A stretch of DNA of 64,000 nt from Carallia brachiata (GCA_021464245.1 JADCRB010000054.1:247481-311480), one strand, 5' to 3'; positions 9,432-23,070 are shown, counted from the stretch's first letter. Numbers and translations: made by a program. The notes: a model not told the origin generated them from the letters alone.

Positions 9432-12400
9432 TCATCTTTGACTATCCGAGCTACCTTGGCTAAAAAAATCCGTACTGTAATTTTGACTGCCAAATGCCAT
9501 CCTCTGAAACAGTCTAATTTGTGCAGATTGCTGTGCAGAGTTGAATACTTCACTTTCCCCAACTCTCATCCCATTAGTTAGATCTGCTGCAGCTAAATTA
9601 TCGAAAGCTCTGACGACCTGAGAAGCATGAACATGTAAAGAAAAATATGCTCCCATATCTCCATATCTGAGTCTCTCAGCTTACGTATAAAATAAAGGGA
9701 ATTTGAACTGGTCTTCTCAATGTGAGTGTATTATAATTACCTGTCCCATGCGTGGCCTCTTAGCAGCCGAATGTCTCACACAGGCTGCAGCGGCCTCAAT
9801 CATCTGGAACAGTTCATTTTCAACGTAGTTCTTTCCTAGCCTTGGATCTACCAAACCTTCATATTCCTCACTGTCTAATGCTTGACTTAGCAAGGTCGAG
9901 CCTGAAACAACAAATACCTTTTGATGAGAAAAGAATGAGCATGGAACATAAATTTTTATTTCAATAGACAATTGCAATTCTTTCTGACACCAGTACATTA
10001 TATTTTATTGCTGTTGCATGGTATTTCTATGCTAGGAGGGGATGCCCATCAAGGCATTCATCTGAATTCAACCGTACCCAATTAATGCATGATTTAGCAA
10101 AATTGTGCAGATTTGGATCTTCTTTTCCTAAAGAGGTAGGTGTTATTACTTTTGATACATCACATTGAATAAGAAAAATCTATATCTAATCCACAAAAGC
10201 TAGCATTAAGCCTGGCTGTGATCATCAACATATGATTGCTGGCACTGACACAATAGTCCAGGCAACCTATGTTCATAGTAGACAATGGGATTACCATTTT
10301 AAAACTCTAACATTAGATTAAGCAAAATAGCTTTTTGACCATCTTTTCTTGTGTTTAAATCATAAAAGGGATACGAGAAATAAGGCAATATTAGATTCAG
10401 TGCGCATAAATCACCTAGTTTGGCACGATTTTATTGACCTAAACATACAGAAGTTTCAAATTATTGCTGCTTTATAACCTTGCAATGAAGGTTGTAAGGC
10501 TAGCAATAACAGCAATATCTTATGTACCTAGCAAAATTGAGGAAGAGAGCATGGAAAAGACCATTGCATGATTCAAACTAAACACAAAGTCCAAACATCC
10601 GTTACCTAACACTAACAAAATTGAAAACTTCAGCAGAATTGGCTGCAGTATATTATGCATGCATGCTCACGTTAGGGGCAAAAATGACTAGCAAAATGAA
10701 CTGAGCCTACTTTAAGGATAGATGAGTGAAACAAACACACAGTTTTAACAGCAGAAGAATGCCAATGACAGCAATACAAGACAGTTTACCCATTCCACAA
10801 GACTCTCATCACCCATAGGTTGTGAGGGATCCACAGGCTTCCGTCCGGTGATCAGCTCCAAAAGTACAACCCCATATGAGAAAACATCTGATTTCTCAGT
10901 CAATTTGCCACTTGATGCATATTCGGGGGCCACGTATCTGAAAAACCACGCAAAAGTTTAGATGCACATGGACTTGGCTGATATAAGGTCCATCCATCAA
11001 CAAAAAGAGGAAGAAAATGGAAACAACCCAATAGTCGCCCTCTCCAAAGGTTTTGTAATGGTGTACATCCAAAGGTTTTGTGATGGTGTACATCTAAACA
11101 AAGATAAGCTGCTTACCCAAAAGTCCCCATAACCCGGGTTGTTATATGTGTATTTGCATCAAGAGCCAATTTGGCAAGCCCAAAGTCTGAAACCTATGAA
11201 GTAAAACTAGAAACAGTTAAACCATAAAATCCATGATAGGTTTGTAAAGATGTGACGTTAAAAGGGGGTGGGGGCGTTCTTCCTACCTTAGCTTCAAAGT
11301 TGTTGTCTAAAAGAATATTTGATGACTTGATATCCCTGTGAATAATTCGAGGATGACCTGCATGCATAAAAATCAGTTAAATAAAGAACATGTAGTTAAC
11401 ACAAATGCTCCCACATGTGTGCATGCTGACAGGAGTACTTCCCACATTTGTGGGCTCTAGGGATGGGTCCTATGCATGCAGCCTTACCCTTGTTTTCGCA
11501 AGGAGGCTGTTTTGGCGACTCGACCTGTAACCATCAGTCACAATGAAGTAACCTTTACAATTACACCAAGACTCAACCTTCAATACTTGTTAAGAAGACG
11601 TTAAATGAAACAAGCGAACAACACCCTGAATTAAATTTAGCAGAAATGAATGTGAATGTGAATATCACCCAATTAACTATCAAAACCATGAAACTAATGC
11701 TTACAGTCTTCATGGAGATAAGCTATTCCCCGAGCTGCACCCGCTGCAATCTTAACACGAGTTGGCCAGTCCATAACGGGCCTACCTTCCCCTACAAGTG
11801 CAAAAATAATAATCATAATAAAACTATTATCATAAAGTACTATTTAAAACCTCACTGGCAAGTCATAGCTTTACCATGAAGATGGAAATGAAGGGTATTA
11901 TTAGGGACATAGTCATATATAAGCAGTCTCTGGTTCTCAGTGATGCAGTAACCCACAAGTGAAACCAAATGACGGTGGTGTATGCGACTAATTATCTCAA
12001 CTTCAGCTTTAAATTCTCGTTCGCCTTGCCCTCCACCAGCATTAAGCTGTTTTACTGCCAACTCCCTCCCATCTGGCAAGCAACCATAATAAACAGAACC
12101 AAATCCGCCTTCCCCCAAAAGATTCTGAGATGAAAAACCATTTGTGGCCTTAACTAGTTCTTCATATGTAAACCATGACCTTGAATTGCCTAAACCACCA
12201 GGCTCCGATGGTGTGAAGACAAAATCACTGCTAGAACCACTTCCCATTAACAGGGCTGTAGATTGTGTCTTTGTGAAAGTTGAATCTGGAGATAGAATCA
12301 AAGACGTTCAAAGTCTTACCAACAATGCTATCAAACACGCGACATCGAAACTAAATTGCTACCTTTTAAACTGCCCAAGGAATTAAGGAGATATCTGTTT

Positions 12401-13767
12401 TAATTTTTAGTGCCAGTTGACAAGATGACCAAATTTTACAAATTTTCTACTTATCAACGAAATGCAGTTTGGACTGCAAGATATACAATCAGATGGCTTA
12501 GTGCACCTTTGACCGTTTCTAAGTTGAGGGTACCAACCAGCATTAGTTCAGCAGCGTAAGAAACAGCGGTGCAGTGCTAACCTGTAAATTTACCTGATCT
12601 GGGACTTGGAGATGAGCCCAGAGGAGATGGCATGACATAACCTCCATTGAGTCCAGAAACCTCTTTTCTCCGCTTCCTTAAGCACCAAACACCCAATCCA
12701 ATAAGACTGAGCAAAACAACACTAAGTGCTACTAAAATTCCCACAACGCCTCCGGTTCCAAGACCACCATTGCCTGTTGGTTCTGAGTTTTCTGATGCAC
12801 TAGGATCGGTGCCATTCACAGACGATGGAGGAAAAAGTGAGGAAGGAGGCGGTGCTAATCTTATTACTGATGATGGGGGCAAAGCCTTTGGTGTAGAATT
12901 TGACAGCGAAGCTGTTGGTGGGGAAGCAGGTGGATTTGGGGAAGCAATACTTGGAGGAGGAGGCGCATTTTCAGGAGTAGGGGCAGCTGTCCTTGGTGGA
13001 GGTGGCGCACTTTCAGGAGGGGATGATGACGGCGGTGGAGGTGAAGTTTTGGGACGAGCAGCAGATAGTGGTGGTGGAGGTAAATTGCTGGGTGGTTGTG
13101 ATGGAGGTAGTGGTGGTGGGGAAGTTTTAGGTGGCTTCGCTGATGGTGGTGGCGAGGTTGAATTCTGAGGTGGAGGTGACCTAGGTGGAGGTGAATTCTC
13201 TGTGGGCGGCGTCGATGGTGGTGGAGGTGATGACCTGCTTGGGGGTGGTGTTGAGGATGGAGGCGAAGGCGAACTCTGAGGCGGTTGAGCTGCTGGTTTT
13301 GGTGGTGGTGGAGGTGAACTCCGAGGCGGTGGAGTTGATAGCGATGGGGGAGGTGTACTCTGTGGCGGTGGAGGCGAAGTTTGTGGTGGATTAGATGATG
13401 ATACAGTTGGAGGAGGCGGGCCTAGCGGTGGACTTGCTGACATTTGGGACGGTGGTGGAGAAGTGGAGTTTGATGTAGGAGGTGGAGGTTGAGGCGATGC
13501 CGTTCGTAGTTGCGGCGGTGGGGATGATGATGTGGAAGGAGGAGGGGACTGAGGTGGTGGGGACGGAGTTGCAGGGCCGGGCGGATTGGCGCTGGTCTGT
13601 GGTGGTGGGGAAGTTGTAGTAGGTGGGTCAGGAGGCGGAGAGGAGGAAGATTGTGGTGGTGAACTAGCGGGGGAAGACGGCGGTGGAGGCGGGGAAGCAG
13701 ATGGAGAGACAGCAGGAGTAGAAGGTGAAGTACTTGAAGGTGGAGGGGATGCTGGTGTTGTTGCCAT
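9432..13767 (-). CDS. PERK proline-rich receptor-like protein kinase, 8 exons, one frame break
   Basis: Plasma-membrane receptor kinase thought to sense the cell wall. Exons (minus strand): 13767-12594, 12285-11875, 11791-11705, 11357-11287, 11193-11117, 10937-10790, 9901-9741, 9617-9432, all with GT-AG borders. The product has a very long Ser/Pro-rich outer region (about residues 1-310, many SPPPP motifs), a transmembrane helix (about 341-361), a basic stop-transfer CLRKRRK, the PERK linker [19 protein letters not shown], and a kinase domain: GEGGFGSV (449-456), lysine 470, HRD 564-566, DFG 584-586, [11 protein letters not shown], and the family tail [15 protein letters not shown]. The exons sum to 2,315 bases, one short of 772 codons: with the usual acceptor at 9901, exon 7 reads ARPC then stop where the family has ARPLLS. 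A base is missing in the CCTTGC run near 9893, or an upstream in-frame acceptor (exon start 9917) is used. PERK8/10-like length. Confidence 0.93.
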
Positions 13768-15060
13768 TATTTAATATCAATAAGAATGAAAATAAAAATG
13801 GCTCATTGACTGACTCAACAACAAAAAAAAACACAATGTTTCACATCCCACAAACACCAAAATTCATTTATCCAGCTGAAAGTGAAAGAATTTCACATTC
13901 CTCAATATCATCTCAATAGTAAACAAACAAAAGAAAATTTAGGGATCAATTTTAGATGGGACTGAAGACCCACAACAAATCTGAAACTTCAAAGCACCAA
14001 ACTTTTACCAACCTAAAGCCCTGAAATCACCAAACCAAACAAGCTTCGAAGCAAAGTAACAATCTTGGGGAGGAGCCAAACCCACTACTGTTCCTTCCTC
14101 CTTTCTTTCAGACCAAAATTGAATGATTTGTCCTTCCGGGACTTTTGAGACAAACCCAGATCGTGAATCACGTTTCTGCCTAAAACCCCAGATCAGTTCA
14201 CACTTCACACAAGCACTTCTTCTGATCTATAAAACCTATATCCCAGCAAATCACCGGTGTGTGTGTGTAGAAAAATTGCTGTAGCTTAGGCTCTTAGCTT
14301 AGCTCCTTTTCTCCCTCCCCACACCCACAGTTAATGTCAGGGAGAAAATGTAACATGATGTAGAAAAACTTCCATAAAAATCATCGGAAGAGACAGAGTG
14401 GCTGCAATGCAAGCAACAACCACAACCCAAATGCCAGCCAAAATCTTAATAAAAATCTCACCTTTCTGTTAGTAAAGTCTATAGTTTCCCCAAAACTTGT
14501 CTGTATGTAATGTAAGCCATATTCATTATTCGTTGGAAGGGACCGCGGCTGGGAGTCTTTCTGAATACTTCTCTCTCTCTCTCTCTCTCTCTTCCACGGG
14601 ACAGGAGGAGAAGAGTCAAAGACAAAAGAACACGGATCGCGGGGTCCAAAAAATCGAAAGCACAGCAAAACACAATCATACAATCTATAATACGTAAAAA
14701 ATATATTATTATCTTACTAAAAAAACAAAAAAAATATATTATTAAATTAATAAATTACTTATTTTTTAAAATTTAATATAATTATTATAATTTATAATTT
14801 AAATTTTGATATATTTATTTTATATTTATTATTGTGTAATTACGATTATTTTTTAAAACCAACATTTGATCAAGGGAAAAGCAAAAAAACATAACACGAA
14901 TTAATGCTGTCTCCAAATTCAAAGGCTGAAAAATCAAAATCATTACCAACATCAATTGTAAAACAATCTAATCTAGACTTTTTTTCCTTTTTTGGTCGTA
15001 ATCTAGACTTTTTCTTTTTTTGTTTTTTGGGTCGAAATCTAATATAGACTTTCAACGTTC
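13768..15060. promoter_or_regulatory. PERK 5' leader and promoter region
   Basis: Upstream of the PERK start codon. A (CT)n tract lies at about 14569-14593 (GA on the PERK strand) and a short GT run at 14256-14267. The part to about 14350 is likely transcribed leader; beyond 14690 the DNA becomes AT-rich. No TATA box was assigned, so the transcription start is open. Frames inside this stretch are not supported. Confidence 0.4.
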
Positions 15061-18000
15061 ATTAAAAGCACGCGCAGCTTGCTTTTATGGCAATGCTCAA
15101 CTTCAAGGCCTCAAGTATTATTTTTTTTCTTTTTTTATCGTATTTAATTTTTTTTAACATAATAGTTAAGATACTTTACATATGAATCATAAAAGATTAC
15201 AATGTATTATGCCACGGAATTTATTTATATTGAATTTATGAGGAAATAAATTTTATGAGTCTAATAAACATTATTAAACTATTTACAATCTCGTAAAATT
15301 AGGATACATGTAGTTTTACTATTTAACTTAACATGTGCTTGAACCCATAAGTTCATATATGATTTCTTCTTACATGGATGTTAATCTAGATTAATTTCTC
15401 GCATTGTTAGGAAGATGTCATATTGGAGAGTGTTTTGTTTAGTTACTGAAAAAAAAAACAAAGAAAAGAGATTTTATCTTATTGTCGAGTAAAAACATTT
15501 ATTTACTACTCCATTTAAGAAATTACAGGTTAAAACAAAGTAATTGAGTTTGGTATTTTATAGTTTGTTCTTTCAAATGTTTCTTTTCATGCCATTTTTA
15601 ATTTTTAAGGAAAGTTCGTTTTATGTTGAGAAGATTATATCATGAATAAACCACAGAAATGACACATCGATTTACATTCATCATAGTATATTTGTATACT
15701 AAATGCTCATGAATTGTGAGATCCACATTAACAAATTACAGTTATTTATAGTTCTTTTATATTAAAAGAATTTATGGCAGCAAAACCACTCAACGTAGAT
15801 ACACTTCTATCCTAACGGTGCAAAACCATGGGCAATTTTCTTTGGCCTTTTTCGTCTAAAGTTCATTGTTTTAAGTCCTAAATGACAAGGATTTGATAAA
15901 CAAACTAATGGAGAATGAATAATTAAATTTCCACCTCCCCCAACTGTTGATTCTGTCCATTCTGGCCTCGTTTGGATAATAACATCAAAATAAAATAATT
16001 ATCAATGCATATGTCATTTGTAGTTTATATTGGCTTTTTGAAATTTTCTTAAGTGAAATCAAATTAAGTTCAATGTAATATTCGTATTGGATTACTAAAT
16101 TTAAAAAAATAAAAAAAAATAAATAAATTATTAAATATCTTCAAATAGATGGCATGACTATCAAAATATAACATTACTATAGAACTCTTATACTAATAAA
16201 GTCTCAAAGTTGTATAATTGGTTTTTATATTAAAAAGTTCTGAAATTGAAATAAGAGTTTTGTTTTTTTTTTTTTACGTAATTTCTCTGCTGATAAGAAC
16301 AAAAGACAAACTCAAAGCATAATATGCTTTGACTTTGGGTGATTAGGAAAGCGACAGTATCTTTACTTGTTTAACTACGCCTTACTTTTTTTGCTCAAAA
16401 AAAGCACTCCTTGTTTTTTCATGTTCCTATAGTAGCAAAAATGTACTTAATTTAACTAAACAAGTTGTTCATATTGGTAATTAATTGGGGATTTTCAGGC
16501 TAAATTTTGGTTGGATGACAGGGCATTTCACGTAAAATTGTTGACTGTTATTTTTGGAACTTTCTACAAGATGCTTGCGGAGTTTGATTCCAGTGCATCT
16601 GCTTACTTAATTCATATATGGGAGTCTATATATATAATATATATATAAGTTTTAATCCAACATTAAAGAAATAAGAGAATAAAAAAGGATCAATATCTGC
16701 TAACACAATGCAAACTACGTTTTGTAACACTTTCATTTTTTTTTTTGAATTAAAAAACAATTTAAATATTAGATGAAACTCTTGGATAATTACATCTTAT
16801 TTTGTCATTTTTCAAGGTTTCGCAACAAATGAATGTGGGAGGAAATTATGTAAGAATTCCCTCGTGTGATTAAAAAAATAAGTTAAAAGTAATAAATATC
16901 AGTATCATAATGGATTCCCTAGCAGAAACTGACAGAGAAGGAGACAAATTATAAACAGGCTGTCTGGCGGTCCAAGTCGTCAAAATAGACAACTTCTTCA
17001 GCAGCCCGTGAAAACGCACAAAAACAATATTATCCAAATTCTTCATTTTGACGTGTTTGGCAACGGCACGATTGAAATTACAAAGCTACCCACGATCATA
17101 CATAACATGTTCTTTTTGCTAAAAAAAAAAGAGAGAGAGTCGAGGTGGTCTCTTAGAATTTTTGCCAGAGATTATTGCTTCTAGTTTTAAACAGTGTAAA
17201 GAATTTGGATGGTTACTATATTGAAGATAGATGTAAGTTTAACAGCATTATTTTTTTTTTTTGAGCTTTAAGTTTAACCGCATTGTTAATTTTAAAAGAA
17301 TTCGAATAATTTTCAACGTTTATCATTAAATTAGAACGAATGGTAGCACTTGTTTGTATTTGTATGTATTTGAACCCATAATTAGCTTGTTTCACTTTCA
17401 CAAGCCATTGTGGTATATTTTAATTAATGTCTGTATTACTTCCAGAATGCATTAATGAGTCGAGTATCCAGCACATGTAGTTTTCTTTATCTTATTCAAA
17501 TAATTTTGTGTTTCTTTTCCTCTTTCGATCTTTCGGTGCAACAAATGGTAAAAAAAGGACGGTGCTTTACATTAGTGTCGAGAAGATTATATTGATCACA
17601 CTATGTAATGGCCGGGATCTCTATGTTAAATTTATGGAAAGATGAATTCGACAGTATTCAATAAGAGTTAATTTATTTCACAACAGTGCGAAGTCATATG
17701 TAAGTTCAATTTTATTAGATATCTTAATAAAGATTCAAATTTATAATCTTATAATACAAACTAAATCTTCTAACTATAAAACTGCGGAGTATCTTTTTTC
17801 TTTTCTTTGTTGTTCTTTGTCTAAATTTTTTTCCCTTGTTTTTACATACTGCAAATAAAAAGATCTTTAATACCCAATTTTAACCCCATTTCTTTAAAAA
17901 AGTTTAACTTGTCGCATTGCTTAGTTCTACTATCTTATTGGTCATAGGGTTTGCTTTTGAGGTGTCGGTGGAGGCCCTAATTGCAATCTACAAAGCAAGA

Positions 18001-18288
18001 AAATGTGAACCGTAAACATAAATTTCACTGGCATCCATCCTTCCATCCATGACCATGACCTTTCGCTTTTGCTTTTTTCAATTTTTTGTAAAGTTAATGT
18101 TTTTGAACACTCCTGTACAGGTAATGAGACGTAAGCGTTAAGACAAATAAGATTGCAGGGCGTTTCTGTATTATGAAATTTAGCAGAATGTTATTCTTGC
18201 TTAAATTATACAAAATGACACACAATAGCGTGTTTGGTTAATGCATTGGAAAATAAAAAGATAGAAAACTTACATACCGAGAGATTTT
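15061..18288. other. AT-rich intergenic DNA, no gene seen
   Basis: Long stretch without supported coding frames. It has many homopolymer T and A runs (for example 16262-16275, 16737-16747, 17250-17262) and a short alternating tatata segment at 16627-16648. No domain, tRNA or clear transposon end was found. Confidence 0.5.
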
Positions 18289-18630
18289 TGGTTGTTTGGG
18301 AATGATAAGAAAAGAATTAGAAAAGAGAAAGTTGCATGTATCAGGTAAATAAAATTAATCGAAAAATTGTAGAAAAAATTATTGAAATATAATTACTAAA
18401 ATAACTCTAATTGATTCAACTAATTATGAGGGACTTTTTGTAATTTCAACCAATATTCAATTATTTGTAAAGATATTTTTATAATTTTTATTTATACACT
18501 TTTTTTTTCACTATTTTCTCATATAATCTAAATATAAAATTTTATTTTCTTATTATTTTCTTATATCTTTCTTTTCTCATTATTTTTTTCTTAAAACTTT
18601 TGTTCTCGTCAAATCTCACAATCCAAACAA
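18289..18630. mobile_element. MITE-like element, copy A (relative of 53524-53775)
   Basis: Left end ttggttgtttgggaatgata and right end cacaatccaaacaaac are inverted and similar: both arms read inward as TTGTTTGG followed by an A/G-rich stretch (aagaaaagaattagaaaag on the left, its complement on the right). The interior is AT-rich with no frame. A second copy with the same arm pattern sits just upstream of the DUF2232 gene. A less precise outer start near 18231 (gtgtttggtt) is also possible. No target duplication was settled. Confidence 0.5.
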
Positions 18631-21600
18631 ACTTTTATTTTTAATCATCCTAATCGCCAGCAATTAAATGATTATGATATTATTTGAAATAGCTTATGCC
18701 TTTTAGGGCTCGTTATTGCATTGTGGAATTTATCAGACTTTTTCTTTTAACAATAAAAAAAAGTAATTGCAAGTACATTAGTCATTTACCTATAAGCCAG
18801 GAGGCCACATGTCGTAATACCTTAATTAACAATCTTATAGAATAGACCCATCATTAGAGTATTAATAGGCCTGAGGAGATTTTTTAGTACTTAACCATAT
18901 TATTAACAAATTTGAAACTCATTATTATATTTTGAATATAAATCATAATATTTGAAAAGTAGACTTCAACATGAATATTTAAATTCAAGTTAATACAAGA
19001 GAGACGCGTCATATCACTATATGAATTACCCCAAGTAGTGGGGGAATTAATCAAATATCAACTACACATGCTACTAAAATTTTTTTTTTACAACAAAAAA
19101 ATATGTATTGTTAATATATAGATTATTACACTCGTAGACTGGGGTTAGGGGTTTTATTGACGTCTTCATTTAATTTTCTCTATAAGAAGAATACATCACT
19201 CTAATATTGTTGAGTTTGAGTGAGTCTCTTCAAACTGACTACGATATTAATGAATTTAAAATCAATACTATGCTTATATAATTAAACTGACAGTAAAAAA
19301 AAATATCGTTTCTAAAACACAGTTATTAATACTCCAATTTAAATTATATGAGAAAAATATGTAAAATTATTATTAAATTATTGTATTAAATGATAGATAA
19401 TAGAGTTCGCAGAAACAACATTATTTTATTGGACATTTGACTTATTTTAGGTTGCGTTTGTCCTGCTCCCCCCACAATGTTTAATCAATGTCCCGATTTC
19501 CGGGTCCGGCTGGCAAAGACTTCGGCATTTTAGACGTTGAACGCAAAGGAAAGTTTGAGCTAAACGTGTGGACGCATCTCAATCAGTGACACGAAAGGAA
19601 CATCCAAGAGTTGTAGGCCATGCAAACACAGAGCTACTAACTACAGCTAATTCACTTTATCCAAACATTAATCATACGTCCTTCTCTAATAAAATTATTA
19701 GATGATGAAAAACCAAATTAAGTCAATTTTTTTTTTATCCCTGTTCTTATTAATTAACGCTTACCTAATATAATTGAAGAGATTTATGCTAAAAGTAAGG
19801 TATTAGATTTCAAATTTCTTAATACTATAATTGGAGCTGTACTGAGTTAAACGAGAACTCATTAATACTCAATTAATGAGTTTGTCCCTCTGAAAACTAG
19901 TTAAACAAGTTAAACAAGATATCAATAGTAAAATATTAGTTTGAACCCACCAACCAATGTTACGACCACCAACATATTTAAAAGTACCTTTTTTTTCGTG
20001 CTCAAAATATGAAGCCATTTTTTAGCACGCTGCATGCATTTAATTTCCTAATTGAACATACAAGGACGTTTCCATTTCATTAAGCCAGCCAAAAGTATGC
20101 AGAACCTCCATTGTCAACAACGTGATTAGAATTGGTCTTAGGCCCATAAGGCCATAACCGCGTTCAGGCCAGAAGTGGCATGGATGGTTACAAGTTACAA
20201 CTTGTGGGATGCGTTGGAGTCAACTTCTAACTAGTTGCCCCATTCTTTGTTTTTGTTTTCGATCTGCAAATGGCTCAACGTAAGCCAAAAAAAAAAAGAC
20301 CTCCCTAAAAGTCTATGCTACTTTTCCAAGCATTATTTTGCGCAGCACACAAAGTCAGCTGCAAAAATAAGACAACGTGTAATAAGACAGTAGTGGATTC
20401 AAAACATTTCAATGTCCATAAAAAAAAAAGGTCCCAACGCCATCAAATTAAGGGCAACACAAGGAAGAAAATTCATGCAAGATTAAGCCACCACCACCCA
20501 AATTATGTGCCAACTGCTAACCACATATAGGAGTCTGCAACAGCACTTCTATCTTACAGAAAACGATCTATACTTTAAATTTTAGTTTTGAGAAATATAT
20601 ATGGTCACATTATTGATGCTGGCCAATTCATTATCAATTATATATGGCTCAAGCCCCAATTATTTATTTATTTATTTTATTGACAATAATGTATCTTAGA
20701 ATATTAGAACACAACTCGGCTCTATGCGCTTACACCAAGAAAAAGGACTAAGCTTTAAGTGAAACACTATGATCAAGTGATACTTCAGGATCCCATTTGG
20801 CAGCAGCAAAGTGAAGAGTTGCAAAATTTCCCTTGCCAATCTATTACCGGGGAACCAAACGGACCAGAAAAAAGAAAGATCAAAAACAGGGTAAAAAAAA
20901 CAGACGAATACGAGCAAATCACTGGCTGAAGAAGCTCACAAATCCCAGGACTGGACTGATCGTTGTATCAAAATCCACCGAGGATTTCATGGGCCTTGAA
21001 AAGGATCGAGCCTTATCGACTTAATGGACTCGAGCCACCATACCAGGCCACTCTTGGCAGGCTTAAAGCTAAGCTCCTTCGCCTCGTGTTTTGACCACAA
21101 AGCACTCCGAAAACTCGGGCTTTATTCGCCCATTTTTAGACCCACGTCATTTTCACTGGTCCATAGGACATGGATCTTAAAGGACCTGGCTTCAAAAGCT
21201 GCTTATTGAAGTGAAATGCCTCAAGGTCCATCTCACTAGTATAAATTTTACGTTTCCTACGTGGGATTGCAATTACGACCACGCCCCAAAAGCATCCACA
21301 CGGACTAGCCTCGCACTATACCTTGTCCAAACGAACACAGCAATTTTGGCATCAAACACCGCAATTTTGACGTCACCACCTGCGTGTCACTCAATAACTG
21401 GGAGAGTAGTAAATTTATTCTATACCAATTGATATAGATCTTAAGAGAACTACACTCCAAAAATAGCTATTGAAGTAAGAGAACTCAAGTCGTATAACTT
21501 CTACAAGAGAACCTTACATTTTCTACGGACTGCAATTAAAATCACAATAAAATAACAAAAACTTTTTTTACGAGTCTGTAGAAAGTCTAATTATCTTCCG

Positions 21601-21769
21601 ATGCACAAAAAAAACAAAAACAAAAACAAAAAACAAAAAATCCAAGCCCCGCACATTCAAAGTTAACGGTCTAATTCCATTCACTTAGTTTTTTTTTTTT
21701 TTTTTCTCATGCTTACTTCGTTGACTAATTTGAACATCAAATGCTAATGTTGAAGTAATTATACGGAGT
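18631..21769. other. Intergenic DNA, no gene seen
   Basis: No supported gene. Short frames at 20315-20530 and 20833-21432 lie in a slightly more GC-rich part (about 20700-21400) but show no recognisable domain and no splice pattern I can support. Confidence 0.45.
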
Positions 21770-21919
21770 AGTCATATATTCTTTTGCAGGTCATGGGCCC
21801 AGCATTAAGCACGTTATATGGTTACCAACCCTCATCGCGTCTCAAAGAGGAGCCAGGCCTGCCATGATAGCGACCCTTTATGGGTTGAGTAGATTTCATA
21901 TTGGTTAAATCAACGTTGG

Positions 21920-22472
21920 CTGTTGGCTACTTGGTTTTTATGGCTCTGATGCTGGTCTTCGGCTATTTGTGTGAGCTGAAGCTACTGGTACAGAGGGCTT
22001 TGAAAAGTCATCATGGAGACAGATTCTTTTCTAGCTTTAAATAAGATTGTAAAACTTGGCTGGGACTTTAATTTTTATCGTCATCTTGTTGAATATTTAG
22101 AATTTTTTAAGAAACTTTGAAAGCGTCGCCTACAATATCTGCTTTGTTGTGTAGACTTTCTTGTAATTTGGGTGCCGCATTTTAAGCGAGTTACACAAGG
22201 ATTGTTATTCCCATACCCACAATACTTTATACACGCACAAATGAGTCATGTAAATTATTTTTTTTTCATTCGTGTGTATATAGAGTTATGTGGGCGTGAG
22301 AATAACAATCCCAGTTACAATTGTGTGATTCTCTTCCTCCAGGTTTGCGTGGGCTCCTCTTTTGGGACCTGATCAGAGTTGTTATACTTCTGAGTAGTTA
22401 ATATTTGCCTTGAGTTGTCTTCTTGTAACTTGTTTTTCTCCATTTTTTCTGCTCTCAATATCTAAAAAAAAT
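21920..22472 (+). mobile_element. Retroposon insertion (5'-truncated LINE or SINE-like) with exact target duplication
   Basis: The insert ends in an A-run (tctaaaaaaaat) and is flanked by the identical 11-base word atcaacgttgg at 21909-21919 and 22473-22483. A poly(A) end plus a direct target duplication is the mark of target-primed reverse transcription, as for LINEs and SINEs. No reverse transcriptase frame remains, so it would be a 5'-truncated copy. It holds a smaller inverted-repeat element at 22192-22326. The parallel repeat copy at 22731-23070 keeps only a short remnant, also ending in an A-run, at the equivalent place (22897-22946). Confidence 0.7.
22192..22326. mobile_element. Short inverted-repeat MITE nested in the retroposon
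   Basis: The left arm (acacaaggattgttattccc, 22192-22211, continuing to about 22235) is the inverted complement of the right arm (about 22271-22326, with gagaataacaatccc at 22297-22311). The arms are about 45 bases around a short loop. The word agttaca stands just outside both ends, a possible target duplication. No coding capacity. Confidence 0.65.
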
Positions 22473-22730
22473 ATCAACGTTGGATGTTAGCACGGGGTAT
22501 CTGCTTATTTTATTTCGAAGAATCTACGAAGTTACACGCATCCTTTCGTTGAGAAAATAACGATATCATTTTGCATACATAGTTGCATTTTATTGTTTAA
22601 ATAACAACATTTAGTATAAATTTAGTCTAGCACTAAAATCTCATTTATTCATTAGTAAGCATTAATAATCAATAATCAGTAATAACAATTAATAATTAAT
22701 AAATAATAATAGATAAACAAAACAGGCATT

Positions 22731-23070
22731 GGTCATATATTCTTTTGCAGATTGTGAGTCCTGCACTAAAGTTCGGCATTTGGTGACCCGGACGCTTCAT
22801 CACGCCTCAAATGGGAGTCAGGTTGCCGGCGGTGACAGCGAACCCTTTACGGGTTGAATCAATTTCTTATTAGTTGGTTAAATCAACGTCGGATGACTTT
22901 TTTTATAATTTCCTTTAGACTCTTGCAAATTTTTTTTTAAAAAAAAATCAAAGTTGGATGATAGCACAGGGCATCTGCTTATTTTCTCTTGAAGAATTTA
23001 CAAACTTGGTTGCATCCTTTTGTTGAAAAAATGGCAATATCCACTCGCATACATAGTTGCGTTTTTATTC
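22731..23070. repeat. Tandem repeat copy 2
   Basis: Diverged direct copy of 21770-22600, with block A at 22731-22896 and block B at 22945-23070. The retroposon found between the blocks of copy 1 is reduced here to about 50 bases ending in an A-run. This suggests that the insertion came before the duplication and was later deleted from this copy. Confidence 0.65.

Larger units (their letters stand above)
21770..22600. repeat. Tandem repeat copy 1, interrupted by a retroposon
   Basis: Two blocks of this unit recur in the same order at 22731-23070. Block A (21770-21920, gtcatatattcttttgcag to ttaaatcaacgttgg) matches 22731-22896; block B (22473-22600, atcaacgttggatgttagcac to catacatagttgca) matches 22945-23070. 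Identity is roughly 75-80 percent by eye. Between A and B a retroposon is inserted (separate entry). The origin of the unit is unknown; block A has ttgcaggtcatgggcc- and cgacccttta-like segments that do not encode a frame I recognise. Confidence 0.7.

Noticed and set aside
12647..13394. Gly-rich plus-strand frames (173 and 69 codons)
   Set aside because: Antisense of the proline-rich exon of the PERK gene.
20315..21432. Series of plus-strand frames in a slightly GC-richer stretch
   Set aside because: No domain and no consistent exon joining could be found.
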